DNA from: Bacteroidales bacterium UBA5536
GTDB lineage: Bacteria; Bacteroidota; Bacteroidia; Bacteroidales; F082
NCBI GenBank assembly: GCA_002426795.1
Contig: DINQ01000021.1
Location: 62,339 to 126,338 of the forward strand
Length of the DNA stretch: 64,000 nucleotides
Direction: 5' to 3'
In this document: positions 7,997 to 16,470 of the stretch, in pieces
Layout: the number at the start of each line of letters is the position of its first letter
Position numbering within the stretch: the stretch's first letter is position 1
Position numbers and translations under genes: made by a program
Notes under the pieces: model-generated
Told to the model about the DNA's origin: nothing
Seen by the model: the letters and a program-made list of their open reading frames with translations, nothing else
The model's database searches: none

Positions 7997-9013
7997 CTAA
8001 CAGATTCTTGGCAATTGTTCTCCGGCCAGCATATCCACAATGCGGTTGCCGCCAATGGCTGTTTGAAGCCAGCATTTTCCTGGATGATCCTGCGAAATCT
8101 CCCCGATAACAAAAGCTTCTTTTCCAAGTGGATGCATGCGCATGATATCAACGATCTGATCGGTAGCTGCAGCACCAACAACCAGTACGACTTTTCCTTC
8201 GTTGGCCACATATAGCGGATCGAAACCCAGCAATTCGCACATGCCACGAACACCCTCATGAACTGGGATGGCCTCTTCTTCGATGTTTACACCGAAAGGA
8301 CGTTTGTCGCATAATTCAGCCAGAACAGTACCCAGACCGCCGCGTGTAGCATCACGCATAAAATGAATATGTTCCCGGTGCTGGTCAAGCTCGTTGATCA
8401 ATCCATTGAGGCTGGCACAGTCTGATTGCAGTTGTGATTGGATGTTTAATTGGTTTCGGGCCGACATCACAGCCATTCCATGATCGCCTATGGCGCCGTT
8501 GATGATAATTTTATCACCGGGCTGAATAAACTTTCCGGATTGTAATTGCTCATAACCTGGTTTTACCATTCCTACCCCGGCAGTATTGATGAAAAGCTTG
8601 TCGCATTTACCTCTGTCAACAACCTTGGTGTCGCCTGTCACAATGTAAATCCCTGCTTTTTTAGCTTCGGTGGCCATGCTTTCCACAACCTTTTCGAGTA
8701 GTGCTACTTCTAATCCCTCCTCAATGATGAACCCGGCACTCAGATAAAGTGGTTGAGCCCCCGAAACGGACAGATCGTTCACGGTGCCTGCCACTGCCAG
8801 CTTACCAATGTCGGCTCCGGGAAAGAAGATGGGATCAACCACATATGAATCGGTAGTGAAAGCCAAAGCTCCTTGCTCGATGGCAAAAACGGCAGCATCG
8901 CCTTGCTGGTTGAGGATGGGATTCCCAAAATGTCTGACAAAGATTGAGGTGATCAGTTCGTGCGACAAACGACCACCGCTGCCATGGCCAAGAAGTATGG
9001 TTTTACTTTTCAT
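7997..9013 (-). CDS. hypE: Hydrogenase expression/formation protein HypE
   Basis: 338 residues. The N-terminal LLGHGSGGRLSHEL and the AIR-synthase-like fold with DAAVF and TTDSYVVDPIFFPGGDIGK-type motifs (here PGADIGK) are typical. The C-terminus PRIC carries the essential cysteine that HypF carbamoylates and HypE dehydrates to thiocyanate, the source of the cyanide ligands of the NiFe site. Last gene of hypCDE, 28 nt after hypD. Confidence 0.97.
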   Translation of the reverse strand: MKSKTILLGHGSGGRLSHELITSIFVRHFGNPILNQQGDAAVFAIEQGALAFTTDSYVVDPIFFPGADIGKLAVAGTVNDLSVSGAQPLYLSAGFIIEEGLEVALLEKVVESMATEAKKAGIYIVTGDTKVVDRGKCDKLFINTAGVGMVKPGYEQLQSGKFIQPGDKIIINGAIGDHGMAVMSARNQLNIQSQLQSDCASLNGLINELDQHREHIHFMRDATRGGLGTVLAELCDKRPFGVNIEEEAIPVHEGVRGMCELLGFDPLYVANEGKVVLVVGAAATDQIVDIMRMHPLGKEAFVIGEISQDHPGKCWLQTAIGGNRIVDMLAGEQLPRIC

Positions 9014-9041
9014 GAGGTCTTGGTTTAAACTGCTATTTGTT

Positions 9042-10124
9042 TTAGACTTGTCGGTAGCGATAGTAGGCGGCGCAGGCGCCTTCGTTGCTCACCATGCAGG
9101 CTCCAACAGGATCTGATGGGGTGCAGGCTTTGCCAAAGAGCTTGCAATCTGCAGGTTTGGCTAATCCTTTGAGCACTGTTCCACAGATGCATCCACGGTC
9201 TTCTCGGGTAGGCTCCACAGTAACTTCCAACTGTTTCTCAGTATCGAAACGGCTGTATTTTTCCTTGATTTTCATCCCACTTCGGGGCAGAACTCCAAGT
9301 CCGCGCCACCAGTCGTCTGACAGCTCAAACACTTCGTCCAACATGGCGAGCGCTTTGGTATTGCCTTCAGGTTTCACGGCACGTGTGTATTGAATTTCCA
9401 CTGCAGGTCGGCGATTTTCATATTGTTTGACAAGCATCAAAACCGATTGCAGTACATCTACAGGCTCGAAACCGCTAATGACAACACCAAGACCATACTT
9501 TTCGGCAATAAAATCGTAGATGTGAGAGCCGGTGATGGTGCTCACATGTCCTGGGCCCAGATAGCCCTGTATATTCACACCCGCATCAATAAGGGCGGCC
9601 ATAGGGGGCGGCATGATTTTGTGGGCACTGTAAACGCTAAAGTTGAATAGTCCTGCCATTTCCGCTTTTAGGATGCCTGCAGCCGATCCGGGAGAGGTGG
9701 TCTCGAAGCCAATCCCCAGAAAAACTACTTTTTTGCGACGGTTATGCTTGGCGATTTCCAGTGCATCGAGGATTGAATAGACGATGCGGATATCTGCACC
9801 GGCTGCTTTCTCTTTGTCTAAGGTAGAAGTGGAACCGGGCACGCGAATCAGGTCGCCATAGGTTGTGATAATGACGTTGGGCAATCGGCTGTAGGCAATG
9901 GCCTGATCGATATAGGCACGGCTTGTGACGCAGACCGGGCAACCGGGACCGCTGACCAGCTCAATGGTTGGAGGCAGAAGCGATGGGATGCCAAAACGCT
10001 GAATAGCCATCGTATGGCCACCGCAGACTTCCATGATACGCATGGGATGTTTTGAAAGCTGATTGATCTGTTCAACCAACGCCAATACTTTGGCTTTATC
10101 GCGGTATTCGTCGATGTATTTCAT
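9042..10124 (-). CDS. hypD: Hydrogenase maturation iron-sulfur protein HypD
   Basis: 360 residues, normal for HypD. Seen: EVCGGHTMAI (catalytic Cys), GPGCPVCVT, GFETTSP, and the C-terminal 4Fe-4S cysteines in GCICGTVLKG, CKLFGKAC and GACMVS. With HypC it forms the scaffold on which Fe(CN)2CO is assembled in the cytoplasm. Its start overlaps the hypC stop by 4 nt, indicating translational coupling. Confidence 0.97.
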   Translation of the reverse strand: MKYIDEYRDKAKVLALVEQINQLSKHPMRIMEVCGGHTMAIQRFGIPSLLPPTIELVSGPGCPVCVTSRAYIDQAIAYSRLPNVIITTYGDLIRVPGSTSTLDKEKAAGADIRIVYSILDALEIAKHNRRKKVVFLGIGFETTSPGSAAGILKAEMAGLFNFSVYSAHKIMPPPMAALIDAGVNIQGYLGPGHVSTITGSHIYDFIAEKYGLGVVISGFEPVDVLQSVLMLVKQYENRRPAVEIQYTRAVKPEGNTKALAMLDEVFELSDDWWRGLGVLPRSGMKIKEKYSRFDTEKQLEVTVEPTREDRGCICGTVLKGLAKPADCKLFGKACTPSDPVGACMVSNEGACAAYYRYRQV

Positions 10125-10390
10125 ACGATGCGCTCTCCGGTCCGTTTTTCTTCTTCGTCGAGGGCGTCGTTAAACTCAGAGAATTCTTCGAATAGCTTGA
10201 GCGTTTCGATGGCTTCTTCCTCGCTGATTTTCTGGATCGCAAAACCAGTGTGCAACAGCACGTAGTCGCCAGGTTTTACGTCATCCGAATCCAACATCTG
10301 CAGGCTGGCTGAATATTGCGTTCCGCCAACGCTGCAAAGAGCCATCTCTCCTTCAATAGACTCGACAAGTGCGGGTATGCTGAGGCACAT
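10121..10390 (-). CDS. hypC: Hydrogenase assembly chaperone HypC/HypG
   Basis: 89 residues beginning MCLSIPA; Cys2 (after Met removal) is the residue that binds the Fe(CN)2CO unit and the hydrogenase precursor. The beta-barrel core is followed by an acidic tail that is a little longer than usual (EEFSEFNDALDEEEKRTG). First gene of hypCDE, overlapping hypD. Confidence 0.95.
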   Translation of the reverse strand: MCLSIPALVESIEGEMALCSVGGTQYSASLQMLDSDDVKPGDYVLLHTGFAIQKISEEEAIETLKLFEEFSEFNDALDEEEKRTGERIV

Positions 10391-10416
10391 AGTAATGAAG
10401 ATTTAAATATTTCTGG

Positions 10417-10424
10417 CAAAGTTA
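10417..10424 (-). promoter_or_regulatory. hypCDE -7 box TAACTTTG
   Basis: The minus strand reads TAACTTTG, a perfect TAnnTTTG, 26 nt upstream of the hypC ATG. No TTG at the expected -33 distance. Confidence 0.4.
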
Positions 10425-10553
10425 GTGATTTTGGCGTTTTGACGACCCGAGAACTTCCTACTTAAGGATTTGGGCCAGTTAAAAATTATCTATTTTTGGA
10501 CACACTTATGAAAATAGAGACAATAAAACATACCCATCGATTGAGCAGATGAT

Positions 10554-10812
10554 ATGAAAAACTTAAAACGCATTGCTGATATAGAAGAATTTATGAATGA
10601 GTTGGGACTTTACTAATTCAATTAGACAGTCAGGCGAAAGCAATTAAAGCGTTGGGGTGTTCATAGGAAAGGAAAAATATCAGGGAAAGCGCATGACCTG
10701 CATATATTTGGAAAAACAGACTGAAAACAATGCGCAGTGGGAACAGGCCTATTTTGATGAGCGAAAAAAGCGAAAGGGAAACCAATTGGATCATGGAATT
10801 TACGAAAGCTAA
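10554..10812 (+). pseudogene. Possible decayed small gene with two frameshifts
   Basis: Three consecutive frames read as one coherent soluble protein: MKNLKRIADIEEFMNELG, then LIQLDSQAKAIKALGCS, then VFIGKEKYQGKRMTC and a charged C-terminus ending GIYES. Joining them needs two frameshifts (near 10607 and 10665). I do not recognise a family. It lies directly upstream of the small membrane protein gene at 10873. The reading could be coincidental for so short a stretch. Confidence 0.3.
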
Positions 10813-10872
10813 TTAATGAACAACAATTTCATTTAGGATTTAATTAATAGCATATTCACTAATACAACAATC

Positions 10873-11124
10873 ATGGAAGAAAAGGAATTTTCAAAATACA
10901 CAGATGAAGAGCTCTTGCAGGAAGCAAAAAAAATGAAAAAATCTGCAGTCATGTCGGCTTTACTCATCGGTTTTATGGTTGGAGTCATCATTTTCAGTGC
11001 AGTGAAAAGCACCTGGGGCCTTGTCACGCTGATTCCGTTGTTTTTCATTTATAAATTGACGAAAAAATCGGACCGGGATGAAGCTTTAAAAAAATTGCTG
11101 AAAGAAAGAAATTTAAAGTACTAA
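10873..11124 (+). CDS. Small two-helix membrane protein
   Basis: 83 residues: acidic N-terminal FSKYTDEELLQEAKK, two hydrophobic helices (about 26-45 and 48-62), and a charged C-terminal helix (KLLKERN). This layout is common in Bacteroidota hypotheticals, some labelled 'redox-active disulfide protein 2' although no cysteine is present here. It is 3 nt before the DUF3667 gene, likely the same transcript. Confidence 0.7.
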   Translation: MEEKEFSKYTDEELLQEAKKMKKSAVMSALLIGFMVGVIIFSAVKSTWGLVTLIPLFFIYKLTKKSDRDEALKKLLKERNLKY

Positions 11125-11127
11125 GCC

Positions 11128-11844
11128 ATGGAAAGCTGCAAACACTGTAAAACTGAGTTAAGCCTGAATTTTTGCCCAAACTGTGGCCGACCGCTGCAGT
11201 TGAGACGAATTGACAGAAAGTATGTATTTCAGGAGATACGCAATGTGTTGAATTTTGAGAAAGGCTTTCTGTATTCCATCAATGAACTGCTCATCAGGCC
11301 TGGAAAAAGCATCAACGCTTTCATTAAAGAAGACCGAAACAGGTTGGTAAAGCCGATTGTTTTCCTGATTGTAACCTCCTTCATTTATTCGGTTTTGAAT
11401 AGTATTTTTCATTTCGAGGCTGCCTATCAACCACCTTCGGATCAGGCCGAATCTGCAGTGCTAATGGTCTTTAAGTGGATCCAGAGTAACTATGGCTACT
11501 CAAACATCATTATGGCCCTTTTTATCGGGTTCTGGATCAAATTGTTTTATCGGAAACATGGGTTTAATATTTTCGAAATTTTCATACTGCTTTGTTTCGT
11601 CATGGGAATTGGCATGCTGATTTACACCATTTCAGGCATTGCGCAGGTCTTGTCTCAAACCAATTTAATGCTATTAGCTTCCCTGCTTGGTTTCATCTAC
11701 ACATCCTTTGCTATTGGGCAGTTTTTCGATCAAAATAAGGCCTCAAGCTATGTGAAAGCTTTTTTTGCCTACATGATGGGTTTCATCACTTTTTCTCTGG
11801 TAGCCATCATCATAGGGGTTTTGTTAGATATAGTTCTCAGGTAG
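11128..11844 (+). CDS. DUF3667 membrane protein with zinc ribbon
   Basis: 238 residues. An N-terminal zinc ribbon (CKHCKTELSLNFCPNC, residues 4-19) is followed by the DUF3667 signature around GFLYSINELLIRPGKSINAF and four or five membrane helices (about 75-95, 120-135, 145-170, 180-200, 210-235). The family is frequent in Bacteroidota; its function is unknown. Cotranscribed with the preceding small membrane protein. After the stop, TTTTCA-GCTC-TGAAAA (11845-11860) could form a weak hairpin but has no T run. Confidence 0.85.
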   Translation: MESCKHCKTELSLNFCPNCGRPLQLRRIDRKYVFQEIRNVLNFEKGFLYSINELLIRPGKSINAFIKEDRNRLVKPIVFLIVTSFIYSVLNSIFHFEAAYQPPSDQAESAVLMVFKWIQSNYGYSNIIMALFIGFWIKLFYRKHGFNIFEIFILLCFVMGIGMLIYTISGIAQVLSQTNLMLLASLLGFIYTSFAIGQFFDQNKASSYVKAFFAYMMGFITFSLVAIIIGVLLDIVLR

Positions 11845-12014
11845 TTTTCAGCTCTGAAAATGAATGAATTGTAAAACCTGGTCGCTTGTCCTATTGTTGA
11901 GCAATTGATAGATTAATTCTTATCGGCAATAGGGGTTTTCATGAATAATTAATGTAATTTTATGGCTTACGTTACAACTTTACAAAAGCTGTTTCAACGA
12001 AAAATAGTTGCCAT

Positions 12015-12527
12015 ATGAAACATTTCTTTGCCTTGTTCATCATTCCATTCTTCCTGGTTGCATGTGGTTCAAAACCAGAGTCAAGTTCAGTAAATCCCGA
12101 AAACTGGAAGAAAAGAACAGTAACATATCAGTTGAGTGATACTATGGAAAAGGGGACAACTTACCTGTCTGTTTATTCGCATATCTACAGCATGACGGAG
12201 CACCGCACCCATGATCTGACTGCTACCATCAGCATGAGAAATACGAACAGACTCGATTCGGTTTTAATTTTAAAAGCAGAATATTTCAACACCAGAGGAG
12301 ATTTGATTCGAACCTATTTCGACAATCCTATTTACATCAGGCCGATGGAAACTGTTGAAATTGTGATCGAACAGGTCGACACAGAAGGTGGGTCGGGCGC
12401 TAGTTTTGTATTTGACTGGAAACGAAAAGCCCACAGCAATGAGCCTTTTTTCGAAAGTGTGATGATTTCCACATCGGGTCAACAGGGAATCTCTTTTACT
12501 TCGCAAGGAAAGAAGATCAGAAAATAA
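12015..12527 (+). CDS. DUF3124 lipoprotein
   Basis: 170 residues with a lipoprotein signal (FFLVACGSK, lipobox cysteine near residue 18). The rest matches the DUF3124 pattern: TYLSVYSHIYS, LTATISMRNTN, NPIYIRPMETVEIVIE. Predicted membrane-anchored periplasmic protein of unknown role. Monocistronic on the plus strand, facing the DUF481 gene. Confidence 0.85.
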   Translation: MKHFFALFIIPFFLVACGSKPESSSVNPENWKKRTVTYQLSDTMEKGTTYLSVYSHIYSMTEHRTHDLTATISMRNTNRLDSVLILKAEYFNTRGDLIRTYFDNPIYIRPMETVEIVIEQVDTEGGSGASFVFDWKRKAHSNEPFFESVMISTSGQQGISFTSQGKKIRK

Positions 12528-12657
12528 TGCATTTGCGTACTTTTTATAGCATTGTTTTAGCTTTTTAATTGGGTTCTTCTTTCCAGGAATCTGCGTTTTC
12601 TTAAATAGTTTGCTTAGGCGGTCAAAAGGCTTTTTCAGGTGCATTTAGCCTGTGTGA

Positions 12658-13530
12658 TCAATAGCTTTTGAGCGTAAATCCAAATGTAAGCATTTGATCT
12701 TCCTGTTTTTGGTCTTCAACCACGATGCTTTCGAAAGTGTGAACGTAATTGATTTTGAAATTGAGAAATTTCCAGATCGGAAGTTCCATTCCCAGATCGG
12801 CCTGCCAGCGATAATTGTCGCCATCTTCGAGCGAAGGCTGAATGTAGCTTTCGTGACTCAAGACAATTTTGTTTTTTAACAAATGATATTTTCCGCTCAC
12901 CCAAAGTGTGGTTCGGAAGGTGTTGATCGTTTGCTGGCCATTGTATGCGGTCAGGTTAAAACGGGTCTTGTTGAAAGAAGTATGCTCGTGTTCGCTCGTA
13001 AGAGCTAGTTTAAGCCAGTAGTTTTTGTGTTGCAGTACCTGAAAATTGAAACCGGCACCCATCAGTTGGCGCGATGAAATCTCCCTTCTGAAATTGGTGC
13101 TCACAAAACCCAATACCAATGGATAGATTCTGCGCTCCGGATTAAAATAAATAAAATTAAGACTTAGGATATCCTCATCCGCTTTTTTGTTATCAAAGGC
13201 CTGATAGACATATGAATTTGTAGTTTTGAAAACCCACTTTTTAAAAGGTTTATAGCTTACCTCAGATTTGGCTCTGAAAATCTGCGTTTCTACATTGCCT
13301 GCCTGCCAAAAACCAGTCAGAGAAAGGTTGGCTTTAACTTTCAGTGTGTCACTTTCATTGATCTGTGCCGAAAGTAGCAATGGAAATAACAAGAAGAAAA
13401 AAAGGAACTTAATACTGATATTCTTTTTGGGAATGATAATTTCTTGCGAATGGGCGCAAACAAACAAAAACCGACTAATTGGAGAGTGCTTAGGCAATTG
13501 CTGACGTTTTGGTTTGAAATCAGATGACAT
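12658..13530 (-). CDS. DUF481 outer-membrane protein
   Basis: The C-terminal 230 residues are a beta-rich DUF481 (YdiY-like) domain with alternating strands such as LSLTGFWQAGNVETQ and FLNFKINYVHTFE, ending in FTLKSY, an aromatic C-terminus suiting an outer-membrane barrel. A hydrophobic signal stretch (KFLFFFLLFPLLLSAQ) lies unusually deep. ATG at 13530 is chosen because the -7 box ends at 13549; a GTG at 13587 is upstream of it. Even so the n-region would be about 40 residues, so the true start could be a later non-ATG codon. Confidence 0.75.
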   Translation of the reverse strand: MSSDFKPKRQQLPKHSPISRFLFVCAHSQEIIIPKKNISIKFLFFFLLFPLLLSAQINESDTLKVKANLSLTGFWQAGNVETQIFRAKSEVSYKPFKKWVFKTTNSYVYQAFDNKKADEDILSLNFIYFNPERRIYPLVLGFVSTNFRREISSRQLMGAGFNFQVLQHKNYWLKLALTSEHEHTSFNKTRFNLTAYNGQQTINTFRTTLWVSGKYHLLKNKIVLSHESYIQPSLEDGDNYRWQADLGMELPIWKFLNFKINYVHTFESIVVEDQKQEDQMLTFGFTLKSY

Positions 13531-13548
13531 TTTTGGTTTTTTGAGCGG

Positions 13549-13583
13549 CAAAAGTATTAAAGTTTGACTTTTTGGCGTGCCAA
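13549..13583 (-). promoter_or_regulatory. Promoter of the DUF481 gene with palindrome at -33
   Basis: The minus strand reads TACTTTTG at 13556-13549. The perfect inverted repeat TTGGC-GT-GCCAA (13572-13583) lies upstream and includes a TTG that could serve as -33 with a long 24-nt spacer. A repressor site overlapping -33 is possible. Confidence 0.35.
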
Positions 13584-13732
13584 CCACTTATTTTTTTGAA
13601 GAATACGCCCATTTGCCTGCCACTTTCGGGGAATTTACTACTTTTATTTCCGAAATGATAACCCTTGTGAAATAAGTGCAAAGCGGCTTAATAAAAACCA
13701 ATACCACATATTCTTCCTTTAAAATATTCATA

Positions 13733-15232
13733 ATGAAAATCAAATTTTTCGCATTATTTGCCGGCATGCTGATGCTTGGCTGCACAGAAACTCCACAAAC
13801 AGGAAACAAAGAAAAAGAGATGCCCAACGATGCAGCAAACACAGAATTTTTTGCAGTCATTGGAAAAGAAGCAACCATCTTCACCACTGCAAGCAATACC
13901 GACTTACGTCTCAATGAGACCGGCAAGAGCCTTTTTGAAGCAGCCGCGCAACCCGTTGAAAGAGAAATTTCCGTTTTTGTCAATCCGAAAAAGTCGTTTC
14001 AGACATTTCTTGGTATAGGTGGGGCCATCACAGATGCATCTGCTGAAGTTTTTGCACAATTACCCGAAGACAAACAAAAGGAATTCTTGTCAGCCTATTA
14101 TGACAAGGTCGATGGAATTGGTTATTCGCTTTGCCGCACAAACATTCATAGCTGCGATTTTAGTAGCGAAAGTTACACTTACATCGAAGAAGGCGATCAG
14201 GAACTCAACAGTTTTAATATTGATCACGATAGAACATACAAAATCCCACTGATTAAAAAAGCGACCGAAGCCGCGGGAGGCAAGCTGTTGTTGTATGCAA
14301 GTCCGTGGAGTCCGCCTGCCTTTATGAAAGACAACAAGAATATGCTTCAGGGCGGAAAATTACTGCCTGATTATTATGAATCCTGGGCCCGCTACTACAC
14401 AAAGTTTATCAAGGCTTACGAAGCTGAAGGCCTGCCCATCTGGGGGATCACCGTCCAAAATGAACCCATGGCTGTTCAGATATGGGAATCATGTATTTAT
14501 ACAGCAGAAGAGGAAAGAGATTTTCTGAAAAATCACCTGGGACCAACGATGGAGCGTGAAGGCCTTGGTGACAAAAAAATCGTAGTTTGGGACCATAACC
14601 GAGACCTGATCAATCACCGCACAAATACCATATTCGAAGACCCTGAAGCTGCAAAATATGCCTGGGGAATTGGTTTTCACTGGTACGAAACCTGGGCTGG
14701 CGGAGAACCCATGTTTGTTAACCTGGAAAACGTGAAAGAATCTTATCCCGATAAAAACCTTTTATTCACCGAAGGCTGTCAGGAAGGATTCAGAACCGAC
14801 AGATATCAGTATTGGCCGCATGCCGAGCGTTATGGTCGGTCAATGATAAACGACTTTAATGCTGGTACGGTTGGATGGACCGACTGGAATATTCTGCTCG
14901 ATCAAAGGGGAGGTCCAAACCATGTAGGTAACTTCTGCTTTGCGCCCATTCATGGCAATACCGAAACAGGTGCGTTGATTTACACGCCAACCTATTACTA
15001 CATTGGACATTTCTCAAAATTTATTCGCCCCGGCGCAAAAAGAATCAGCACAGTCAGCAGCCGTAGTCAGCTTTTAAGTACATCCTTCCTCAACGAAGAC
15101 AATAGCTTGGTTAGTGTAGTGATGAACCAGAGTGACGAAGCGGTTGATTATAAACTCTATGTTGGAGAGGCATCAGCCATTTCGGTGCATATTCCGGCAC
15201 ATGCCATTCAAACCCTAGTTACGTCTTTATAA
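13733..15232 (+). CDS. GH30-family glycoside hydrolase (glucosylceramidase-like) lipoprotein
   Basis: ATG at 13733 gives 499 residues with lipobox LMLGCTE; an in-frame GTG at 13676 lacks a signal sequence context and is rejected. The (beta/alpha)8 barrel shows GIGGAITDASAE, CRTNIHSCDFS, SPWSPPAFMK, acid/base Glu244 in QNEPMA and nucleophile Glu347 in LFTEGCQE; a C-terminal beta-domain follows from about 410. GH30 members cleave beta-glucosidic or xylosidic bonds; the substrate is not readable. Predicted to be anchored in the envelope. Confidence 0.93.
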   Translation: MKIKFFALFAGMLMLGCTETPQTGNKEKEMPNDAANTEFFAVIGKEATIFTTASNTDLRLNETGKSLFEAAAQPVEREISVFVNPKKSFQTFLGIGGAITDASAEVFAQLPEDKQKEFLSAYYDKVDGIGYSLCRTNIHSCDFSSESYTYIEEGDQELNSFNIDHDRTYKIPLIKKATEAAGGKLLLYASPWSPPAFMKDNKNMLQGGKLLPDYYESWARYYTKFIKAYEAEGLPIWGITVQNEPMAVQIWESCIYTAEEERDFLKNHLGPTMEREGLGDKKIVVWDHNRDLINHRTNTIFEDPEAAKYAWGIGFHWYETWAGGEPMFVNLENVKESYPDKNLLFTEGCQEGFRTDRYQYWPHAERYGRSMINDFNAGTVGWTDWNILLDQRGGPNHVGNFCFAPIHGNTETGALIYTPTYYYIGHFSKFIRPGAKRISTVSSRSQLLSTSFLNEDNSLVSVVMNQSDEAVDYKLYVGEASAISVHIPAHAIQTLVTSL

Positions 15233-15406
15233 GTAAGATGTATACATAACTTGTTTGCGAAGCTCATTTTTTTTTGACAACTCGTTTGAAGGTGACCAGG
15301 TCATAGACTTGCCTTCTCCTGATGCTTTTTGGTATTGAATCCTGAAGGATTGACCCTTTTCCCACTATTTGTAAGAACCTCATACTAATATACCTAGAAT
15401 AGAAAA
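15233..15406. other. Intergenic stretch, nothing recognised
   Basis: About 170 nt between the GH30 gene and the decayed amidohydrolase, rich in T runs; no hairpin terminator or promoter of note. Confidence 0.4.
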
Positions 15407-16194
15407 GTTATTAATGAGGTTCACACCCATATTAACAACTGCCACAAGGACAAGGTTACATCTATTGAAAACAGTCTGGACTTATTGTCGCAAAAAATGG
15501 AGCAGAATTAAGTGGAATGTGCCCTGGTTTTATCATCCTGCAAAGTAAATAAGGACAGACCAAGCACCAAAGAAGTCGTAGAAGCCATTGAGGGCCGCAA
15601 AAACCTGGTTGTTGTATCAGGCATTAGCTGCCTGAACTATACCCACCGCGATATCCGAGAAATCAGCGAATTCCTCGAAAGGGGTTTGATCAAAGGGCTT
15701 AAAGTGTATCCAGGTTACGGGCCTTTTTATCCCAACGAAATCAGGTTGAAAGTGGTTTATGAAAGGGCCATCGAGAATGATGTGCCGGTAATGATCCATT
15801 CTGGAGATACTATTACGTCCACAGGAACAGTGAATTATCCTCATCCGCTGCATATAGATAATCTGGCAGTGGATTACCCCCCTTTGAAAATCGTGATTTT
15901 CCATATAGACAATCCATGGGTTAAAGATTGTATGGAGGTAGTGTAAAAAAAGGCGAAATATACGTTGATATTTCAGGCCTAGTTTTGGGCGATATTGAAG
16001 AGAAATTTGAGCGTTACATGAAGAAAGAGATTGAAGAGATGATTACCTACGCTGGTGATCCGAAATATCTGTTATATGGCACCGATTGGCCCATTTCGAA
16101 CATGAAATCATAGCTGAAATTTATGAGGCAGCTGGATATTGATGAAGACAATACGGAACTCATCATGTGAAAAAATGCAGTAGAGCTTTTCTAG
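15407..16194 (+). pseudogene. Decayed amidohydrolase (Amidohydro_2, TIM-barrel)
   Basis: A near-complete amidohydrolase can be read across lesions. It starts without a start codon as VINEVHTHINNCHK (metal-binding HxH), meets TAA at 15509, continues ECALVLSSCKVNKD..GLIKGLKVYPGYGPF..VPVMIHSGDT..KIVIFHIDNPWVKDCMEVV, then loses one base in an A run near 15945. It resumes in another frame as EIYVDISGLVLGD..YLLYGTDWPISNMKS, followed by TAG, TGA and TAG. The conserved metal His and the late GTDWP Asp survive, so decay is recent. The original would have been about 260 residues. Confidence 0.85.
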
Positions 16195-16279
16195 ATCGAA
16201 CTAAGCCAGTTATAGAAGTTTCTGCTGTAGGAAGATTATTTTTTTGATTCGGTAAACCAACAAAAAGTTCGTAATGTTT

Positions 16280-16311
16280 TATCTTTGGCTACTGAAAACC
16301 TGATACATTTG
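16280..16311 (+). promoter_or_regulatory. Possible promoter of the PafA-like phosphatase
   Basis: TATCTTTG (16280-16287) and TACATTTG (16304-16311) both fit TAnnTTTG. The TTTG of the first lies 16 nt before the second and might act as its -33. The leader would be about 155 nt. Confidence 0.3.
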
Positions 16312-16470
16312 CTTTGCTTATGGGGCAATTTGGCAGGCTTTCTGAAATAAAAATTTTAGTTTAAAATATTATTGAATTAATATTGAATTCTTTTCTGACA
16401 AGTTATTTTACATTTCGAAATTTCATTTACTTCATTATTTTAACCAAGTGTTTATTTACAGGCTTTCAAC

